Shown here one piece after another: positions 1-5,117 of a stretch of DNA of 5,117 nt. The DNA comes from DASXTS01 sp036505275 (GTDB lineage: Bacteria; Actinomycetota; Actinomycetes; Mycobacteriales; Pseudonocardiaceae). The notes under the pieces were generated by a model that was given only the letters and a program-made list of their open reading frames with translations, was not told the origin of the DNA and ran no database searches. The translations under genes and the position numbers were made by a program. Each line of letters begins with the position of its first letter. Within the stretch, counting starts at the first letter, position 1. The DNA lies in NCBI GenBank assembly GCA_036505275.1, contig DASXTS010000497.1, positions 1 through 5,117 on the forward strand. Direction: 5' to 3'.

Positions 1-1849
1 CGCGCAGGGTGTCCAGCACCTCGGCCAGCGGCCGGGGGCTGACCAGCACCGTCGGGGCGATCCGTCTGAGCTGGGCGCTCGCGGTGCGCCGGTCGGCGAG
101 CACCTCGGCGATCAGCGCCGGGTCGTCGCAGCGCAGGAAGCAGCCGGTCGAGGCGCCACGCAACCGCCCGTGCCGCCGCGCCACGTCGTCCACCAGGTAC
201 GACAGCGCCTGGGGTACCGGTGTGGCGCTGTGGGTGGCGAACAGCTCGTGCAGCTCGGCCGCGGTGCGGCCGGTGTCCAGCGCGCGCCGGACGGTGGCCC
301 CGGTGATCCGGTACACCGTCGCGCCGCCCGCCGACTCGACGTCGGCGACCAGCGCCAGCTCGCGGGCCAGCTCGGGCTGCAACGGGCCGGGCGCCACCAC
401 CGTGAGGTCGGCCTGCACGAGCACCTCGTCGACCGGCTCGGGCAGCGCCGCGCCCATCGCGGTGGCGGCGGCCGCCCGGTCGCCGGCCAGCAGCGCCCGG
501 GCGGCGGTGGTGAGCGCGTCGCCGGCGAGCACGCCGACCGCGGTGCCCTCGTCGAGGGTCCAGGTCATCAACTCGACGCGCAGCCGCCCGCCGCGGCGGG
601 GCGCCCGCCAGCCGAGCACCGCGGCCAGCCCGGCCCGGTCGGCGACGCCGTGGCCCGGCGGCAGCTCGGCGAGCACGTCGAGCACCCAGCGGCGGTCCCG
701 CGGCGCGAGCGGCCGGCGCAGGTCTTGGGACAGCACCGCGAGCGGCCGGTCCCGGTCGTCGCGGGTGCCGGCCAGCCGGGGGAGCCGGGGCAGCTCCAGC
801 CATGCCGCGGCGAGCGCCGACCAGCGTTGCTCCGGCCGCTGGCCGAGCCACACGTCGGCCTGGGTGGTCGGCACCCACTGCGGGTCGGTGCCCTCGTCGG
901 AGGCGATCAGGCCGGCCGCGGCCGCCAGCTCGACGACCAGCGCAGCGGCCGCCTCGTCCAGGTCGAGGCGCCTGGCCGCCCGGCGCAGCTCGCGCACGCC
1001 CAGCCCGCCGGCGCGCAGCACCGGCGCCGGCTCCGCCGACCACAGCGCGATGAGGTCCTCGGTGCGGCGCAACAGGTCCAGCACCGCGCCGCTGGCCGAA
1101 GCGTCCACTGTGGACGGTCGAAGGGCGGTGGTCGGCACGGCCGGCTCGGTGACCGGCACGGCGCCCATCGGGCGGGCGCCGCGCAACGCCAGGCCGACCT
1201 GGCGGGGCAGCTCGACGGTCTCCAGGTCGCGTCTGATCAGTAGCCCGCTGGCGAGCAGCTGCTGTACGGGACTGGGTCGGGAGTGGAAATTGGCGGTTCC
1301 ACTCACGACCGCCGCGACCTCGGTCGCGGCGGCCCTCGTGCGGCCGATGGGCTGGCCGGCGGCCAGCGTCTGGATTACCCGTCGCTGGTCCTCGTCGATG
1401 GTGGCCAGCAGGGCGTCGACATCCACCGTGTCGAGCACCGGCGACGGCCGGCCCAGCCCGCCGGGAAACGCCGGCACCGCCTCGCGGACCCCGTGCGGCA
1501 CCGCGATCGCCTCGTCGCCACCCCAGGCCAGTGCCAGGCCGCGAAGCCGGGCAACGGCCGCGGCGGTGCGTTCGGCCGGCACCCCGGCGCCGAGCAGCTC
1601 GTCGAGCCGGCGCAGCGGCACCGGCTCGCGATCGGCCTCGGCGAGCACCAGCGCCTCGAGCACGGCAAGGGTGAACGCGTCGAGGTCCTCGCACGCCCTT
1701 ACCACGGACGCGCGGATTCCGGCCCTGGTGGCCAGCACGGAGCTGTCCGCCGGCGGTGGCACGGTGAGGTCCGGCCGGGCGCGCAGCAGCGCGGCCAGCT
1801 CGGCATCGTCCATCGACCGCAACCACTGGGTGAGAGTTGTGCCCGGCAT
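1..1849 (-). CDS. Helicase-associated (XPB/Ssl2-like, Helicase_C_3 type) domain protein, C-terminus cut by window edge
   Basis: The minus strand is open from an ATG at 1849 to the left edge, giving 616 codons without a stop. The N-terminus (residues 6-28) has the WLRSMDDAEL...RARPDL pattern that I recall at the start of large actinobacterial proteins of the Rv0862c type. Further family-like blocks are LPRQVGLALRG (214-224), PVLRAGGLGVREL (276-288) and a C-terminal part starting near VYRITGATVRRAL (512-524), which resembles the helicase C-terminal-like domain. I saw no Walker A or DEAD/DEAH motif, so this is probably a helicase-associated or DNA-binding protein, not an active ATPase. Family members are roughly 750 residues, so about 130 are missing. 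In mycobacteria the next gene downstream is the XPB helicase, which suggests a DNA-repair partner; that is inference. An in-frame ATG at 1813 is an alternative start, but it would lose the conserved WLRS block. The start has only a weak GAGGG before it and may be leaderless. Confidence 0.88.
   Translation of the reverse strand, partial: MPGTTLTQWLRSMDDAELAALLRARPDLTVPPPADSSVLATRAGIRASVVRACEDLDAFTLAVLEALVLAEADREPVPLRRLDELLGAGVPAERTAAAVARLRGLALAWGGDEAIAVPHGVREAVPAFPGGLGRPSPVLDTVDVDALLATIDEDQRRVIQTLAAGQPIGRTRAAATEVAAVVSGTANFHSRPSPVQQLLASGLLIRRDLETVELPRQVGLALRGARPMGAVPVTEPAVPTTALRPSTVDASASGAVLDLLRRTEDLIALWSAEPAPVLRAGGLGVRELRRAARRLDLDEAAAALVVELAAAAGLIASDEGTDPQWVPTTQADVWLGQRPEQRWSALAAAWLELPRLPRLAGTRDDRDRPLAVLSQDLRRPLAPRDRRWVLDVLAELPPGHGVADRAGLAAVLGWRAPRRGGRLRVELMTWTLDEGTAVGVLAGDALTTAARALLAGDRAAAATAMGAALPEPVDEVLVQADLTVVAPGPLQPELARELALVADVESAGGATVYRITGATVRRALDTGRTAAELHELFATHSATPVPQALSYLVDDVARRHGRLRGASTGCFLRCDDPALIAEVLADRRTASAQLRRIAPTVLVSPRPLAEVLDTLR
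1103..1115. repeat. 13-bp palindrome GTCCACTGTGGAC, copy 1
   Basis: A perfect inverted repeat with 6-bp arms and a 1-bp centre lies inside the helicase-associated gene, in a region that looks like a low-conservation linker. The same 13-mer on the opposite strand recurs at 3026-3038. No known function is assigned. Confidence 0.6.
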
Positions 1850-1857
1850 CGCCCTCA

Positions 1858-1863
1858 ACGGTA
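1858..1863 (-). promoter_or_regulatory. Candidate -10 element (TACCGT) of a leaderless promoter for the helicase-associated gene
   Basis: On the minus strand TACCGT fits the actinobacterial TANNNT -10 consensus and lies exactly 8 nt before the ATG at 1849. Transcription would therefore start at or next to the A of the start codon. No convincing -35 is visible. The hexamer overlaps a candidate plus-strand -10 by two bases. This is a pattern call without experimental support. Confidence 0.4.
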
Positions 1864-1867
1864 TCTT
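1862..1867 (+). promoter_or_regulatory. Candidate -10 element (TATCTT) for the small-protein gene
   Basis: TATCTT fits TANNNT and would start transcription near 1874, leaving a leader of about 50 nt that contains the strong Shine-Dalgarno sequence at 1913-1920. A weak -35-like TTGTGC lies at 1837-1842 with a long 19-nt spacer. Such hexamers also occur by chance, so this call is weak. It is supported mainly by being one of the few AT-containing spots between the divergent genes. Confidence 0.28.
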
Positions 1868-1912
1868 CGTCGCGCGGCGTGCGTTTCCGCCGCGGTCGGC
1901 GGGTGTTCGCCC

Positions 1913-1920
1913 GGAAGGAG
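1913..1920 (+). promoter_or_regulatory. Strong Shine-Dalgarno sequence GGAAGGAG fixing the GTG start at 1927
   Basis: GGAAGGAG is a near-perfect complement to the 16S rRNA 3' end. It lies 6 nt before the GTG at 1927 and favours this start over upstream in-frame GTG codons such as 1837, which would read through the divergent promoter region. Confidence 0.8.
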
Positions 1921-1926
1921 CGAGGC

Positions 1927-2112
1927 GTGGTCAAGCAGGTCCGTACCGATCGCACCGACCCGGCCTGGCCGGCGGTATCGGAGGATGACTCACCAGTCAG
2001 CGAGCTGGCCGCCTCCTGGCAGGGCGCGCTGTCGCCGTTCGGCGAGGTGACCTTCCCGGTGCCGGCCGAGGAGCTACCGTACGAGCATCCGATCACCAAG
2101 ATCAACAAGTAA
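1927..2112 (+). CDS. Conserved small protein of unknown function (Rv0863-like), 61 residues
   Basis: This short gene uses a GTG start with an excellent Shine-Dalgarno sequence and ends at TAA 2110-2112. The predicted protein starts MVKQVRTDRTDPAW and ends in a compact segment (residues about 29-61) with SWQGALSPFGEV, FPVPAEELPYEHP and the basic tail ITKINK. There is no signal peptide, membrane span, cysteine cluster or recognisable enzymatic motif, so it should be cytosolic. Its position, divergent from the helicase-associated gene and upstream of moaC, matches M. tuberculosis Rv0863, which I recall as a small uncharacterised protein. Orthology is inferred from position, not from an alignment. 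The malic enzyme gene starts 25 bp downstream with no visible terminator, so the two may share a transcript. Function is unknown. Confidence 0.78.
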   Translation: MVKQVRTDRTDPAWPAVSEDDSPVSELAASWQGALSPFGEVTFPVPAEELPYEHPITKINK

Positions 2113-2137
2113 CGGTACGGCGAGGCGCTCTGCGATC

Positions 2138-3595
<1,458 letters not shown>

Positions 3596-3618
3596 GTACA
3601 GCCATTGCCGCGGGCGCC

Positions 3619-3624
3619 TACGAT
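3619..3624 (+). promoter_or_regulatory. Candidate -10 element (TACGAT) of a leaderless promoter for moaC
   Basis: TACGAT is a good TANNNT -10 and lies exactly 8 nt before the moaC ATG at 3633, so transcription would begin at the start codon. The moaC start has no Shine-Dalgarno sequence, which agrees with leaderless expression. A poor -35 match (AGTACA, 3595-3600) sits 18 nt upstream, overlapping the malic enzyme stop codon. It would allow the moa genes to be expressed separately from the malic enzyme, although no terminator separates them. Confidence 0.5.
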
Positions 3625-3632
3625 CGTCGGCG

Positions 3633-4136
3633 ATGGCCGAGCAGCTCACGCACCTCGACGCCGCGGGTGCGGCGCGCATGGTCGACGTGTCCGGCAAGGC
3701 GCCGTCCGCCCGTGAGGCGGTCGCCACCGCGGTGTTCCGCACCACCCCGGGCGTGATCGCGCTGCTCGCCGCCGGCGGGCTGCCGAAGGGCGACGCGCTG
3801 GCCACCGCGCGGATCGCCGGCATCATGGCGGCCAAGCGCACGCCGGACCTCATCCCGCTGTGCCACCCCATCGCGCTCTCCTCGGTGACGGTGGCGCTGG
3901 CGGTCGAGGCGGACGCGGTGCTGATCACCGCGACCGCGCGGACCACCGATCGCACCGGCGTCGAGATGGAGGCGCTGACCGCGGCGGCGGTGTGCGGGCT
4001 CACTCTGCACGACATGGTGAAGGCGGTCGACCCGGCCGCCGAGCTGACCGACCTTCGGGTGCAGCGCAAGTCCGGCGGCCGGTCCGGCGAGTGGACGCGC
4101 GATGTGAGTACCGAAGGCGGTGCGAACCGTGGGTAG
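3633..4136 (+). CDS. moaC: Cyclic pyranopterin monophosphate synthase MoaC, 167 residues
   Basis: MoaC converts the 3',8-cyclo-GTP derivative made by MoaA into cyclic pyranopterin monophosphate, the first stable intermediate of molybdenum cofactor synthesis. The sequence begins with the family pattern LTHLDAAGAARMVDVSGKA. It has GGLPKGDAL (Lys52), IPLCHPIALSSV (His78), DRTGVEMEALTA (Glu111, Glu113), LHDMVKAVD (Asp127, Lys130) and QRKSGGRSG (Lys146). These correspond to the conserved active-site residues of E. coli MoaC. Length is normal (about 160). The ATG at 3633 is chosen because family similarity begins at once; in-frame starts further upstream lie inside the malic enzyme gene. There is no Shine-Dalgarno sequence, in keeping with leaderless translation. 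The 3' end overlaps mog by 8 bp, or by 17 bp if mog starts at 4120, so moaC and mog are an operon. Confidence 0.97.
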   Translation: MAEQLTHLDAAGAARMVDVSGKAPSAREAVATAVFRTTPGVIALLAAGGLPKGDALATARIAGIMAAKRTPDLIPLCHPIALSSVTVALAVEADAVLITATARTTDRTGVEMEALTAAAVCGLTLHDMVKAVDPAAELTDLRVQRKSGGRSGEWTRDVSTEGGANRG

Positions 4137-4608
4137 CGGGCTGGCTCGGGTGATCGTGGCGTCCAACCGGGCCGCGGCCGGGGCCTACCGGGACCGCAGC
4201 GGCCCCGTGATCGTCGACTGGCTGCGCGACCGTGGTTACACGGTGGACCCGCCGTCTGTGGTGCCCGACGGCGACCCGGTGGCCGCGGCACTGCGGGACG
4301 CGGTGGCGGACCAGGTGGACGTGGTGATCACCACCGGCGGCACCGGCATCTCCCCGACCGACCGCACCCCCGAGGCGACCCGGTCCGTGCTCGACTACGA
4401 GGTGCCCGGGCTGGCCGACGCCATCCGCCGCGCCGGCCTACCGGCGGTGCCCACCTCGATGCTGTCCCGCGGGGTGGCCGGGGTGGCCGGGCGCACCCTG
4501 GTGGTCAACCTGCCCGGCTCGACCGGCGGCGTGCGCGACGGGCTTGGAGTGCTCGACGGCGTGCTGGAGCACGCCGTCGACCAGTTGCGCGGTGGGGACC
4601 ACCGATGA
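4129..4608 (+). CDS. mog: Molybdopterin adenylyltransferase (Mog/MoaB family), 159 residues
   Basis: This MoCF-fold protein activates molybdopterin by adenylylation before molybdenum insertion by MoeA. Visible motifs are ARVIVASNRAAAGAYRD at the N-terminus, VVITTGGTGISPTDRTPE (residues 65-82, the nucleotide/pterin-binding loop), DYEVPGLADAIRRAG (89-103), SRGVAGVAGRTLVVNLPGS (113-131) and GGVRDGLGVL (133-142). The length matches the compact actinobacterial Mog, which I recall as 160 residues in M. tuberculosis. Two GTG starts are possible. I chose 4129 because GAAGG (4113-4117) lies 11 nt upstream and the N-terminus then has the mycobacterial length. GTG 4120 would add three residues but leaves only 2 nt to the same Shine-Dalgarno. 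The gene overlaps moaC at its start and moaE at its stop. Whether to call it Mog or MoaB is naming only; the domain is the same. Confidence 0.94.
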   Translation: MGSGLARVIVASNRAAAGAYRDRSGPVIVDWLRDRGYTVDPPSVVPDGDPVAAALRDAVADQVDVVITTGGTGISPTDRTPEATRSVLDYEVPGLADAIRRAGLPAVPTSMLSRGVAGVAGRTLVVNLPGSTGGVRDGLGVLDGVLEHAVDQLRGGDHR

Positions 4609-5045
4609 CCGCGTCGCTGGCCACCGTGCTGCGCGCCGTGGTCTCGGAGTCGCCGTTGGACGTCGCCGAGCACGCCGCGCTGGTCGGCTGCGCCGAGGCC
4701 GGCGCCGTGGTCACCTTCGCCGGCGTGGTGCGCGACCACGACGACGGCCGCGCCGTGCGGGAGCTGGAGTACAGCGGCCACCCCACCGCAGGCAGGGTGC
4801 TCGCGGAGGTGGCGGCCCAGGTTGCGGCCGGCGCCCCGGAAGGTGTACGGGCCATTGCTGTCTCGCACCGCATCGGGCCGCTGGCCATCGGCGACGTCGC
4901 GCTGGCCTGCGCCGTGGCGGCCGAGCACCGGGCCGAGGCCTTCGCCGTCTGCGCCGAGCTCGTCGACGAGGTGAAGCGCGTGCTCCCCATCTGGAAACGT
5001 CAGGTGTTCAGCGACGGCACTGTCGAGTGGGTCAACAGCCCCTGA
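4605..5045 (+). CDS. moaE: Molybdopterin synthase catalytic subunit MoaE, 146 residues
   Basis: MoaE is the large subunit of molybdopterin synthase. With thiocarboxylated MoaD it adds two sulfurs to cyclic pyranopterin monophosphate to give molybdopterin. Family signatures are VTFAGVVRDHDDGRAV (residues 36-51, with Arg43), LEYSGHPTAGRVL (54-66), SHRIGPLAIGDVAL (87-100), AAEHRAEAF (105-113, His108 and Arg109) and DEVKRVLPIWKRQVF (121-135). Lys124 and Lys131 correspond to the active-site lysines of E. coli MoaE (Lys119 and Lys126). The C-terminal EWVNSP is intact. The ATG at 4605 overlaps the mog stop in the ATGA arrangement typical of translational coupling, and GGGGA (4594-4598) lies 6 nt upstream as Shine-Dalgarno. 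There is no fused MoaD domain, so the small subunit must be encoded elsewhere. Confidence 0.97.
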   Translation: MTASLATVLRAVVSESPLDVAEHAALVGCAEAGAVVTFAGVVRDHDDGRAVRELEYSGHPTAGRVLAEVAAQVAAGAPEGVRAIAVSHRIGPLAIGDVALACAVAAEHRAEAFAVCAELVDEVKRVLPIWKRQVFSDGTVEWVNSP

Positions 5046-5051
5046 CTCCCT

Positions 5052-5108
5052 CGAGAATCCCCGGCCGAGAATCCCCGGCCGAGAATCCCCGGCCGAGGAA
5101 TCCCCGGC
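5052..5108 (+). repeat. 14-bp tandem repeat, three perfect copies plus one with a 1-bp insertion
   Basis: The unit CGAGAATCCCCGGC occurs perfectly at 5052-5065, 5066-5079 and 5080-5093. A fourth copy with one extra G lies at 5094-5108. The array begins 7 bp after the moaE stop, is noncoding, and may continue or end just outside the window. Each junction reads CGGCCG, and a unit plus its flank can form a short GGCC/GGCC hairpin, but no T-tract follows. It may be a minisatellite or part of a termination region; I cannot decide which. Confidence 0.85.
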
Positions 5109-5117
5109 TCCGCGGGC

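Noticed and set aside
9..1988. 659-codon open frame on the plus strand
   Set aside because: It is antisense to the helicase-associated gene and its translation is a low-complexity run of Ser, Arg, Ala and Thr with no domain. High GC content leaves this frame free of stops.
1283..2050. 255-codon plus-strand open frame crossing the divergent promoter region
   Set aside because: It overlaps the N-terminal part of the minus-strand gene and the small protein in another frame, lacks a Shine-Dalgarno sequence and has no recognisable domain.
3596..3632. Possible terminator between the malic enzyme and moaC
   Set aside because: The 37-bp gap has no stable stem followed by a T-run; the sequence looks more like a promoter region.
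4470..4491. Short direct repeat of GGGGTGGCC in mog
   Set aside because: It encodes the GVAGVAG stretch that is conserved in the Mog family, so the protein sequence explains it.

Overview
The window is very GC-rich DNA with tight gene packing, GTG as well as ATG starts, and TANNNT-type -10 elements placed 8 nt before start codons. Together with the protein families, this points to an actinomycete. The gene order helicase-associated protein (minus) / small protein (plus) / moaC / mog / moaE matches, from memory, the Mycobacterium tuberculosis segment Rv0862c-Rv0863-moaC2-mog-moaE2. A Pseudonocardiales-type relative is plausible, but that is inference.

Layout. Positions 1849 down to 1 (minus strand) hold the first 616 codons of a large helicase-associated-domain protein; its C-terminus lies beyond the left edge. 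A 77-bp divergent intergenic region (1850-1926) carries candidate -10 elements for both directions and a strong Shine-Dalgarno sequence for a 61-residue conserved small protein (1927-2112). Next comes an NAD-type malic enzyme with an N-terminal ACT-like domain (2138-3595). After a 37-bp gap with a probable leaderless promoter, three overlapping molybdenum cofactor genes follow: moaC (3633-4136), mog/moaB-like (about 4129-4608) and moaE (4605-5045). The last 72 bp have no gene and contain a 14-bp tandem repeat with four copies.

Function. moaC makes cyclic pyranopterin monophosphate. moaE is the large subunit of molybdopterin synthase, which converts that product to molybdopterin. mog/moaB adenylylates molybdopterin before molybdenum insertion. 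moaA and moaD, needed for a complete pathway, are not in the window. The malic enzyme (malate to pyruvate plus CO2) has no direct step in cofactor synthesis. Its place between the small-protein gene and moaC is the main departure from the mycobacterial order as I recall it.

I found no defence system, mobile element, CRISPR array, RNA gene or evidently new system. The items most worth checking are the malic enzyme insertion, a 13-bp palindrome (GTCCACWGTGGAC) present twice, the matching leaderless promoter geometry, and the terminal repeat array.
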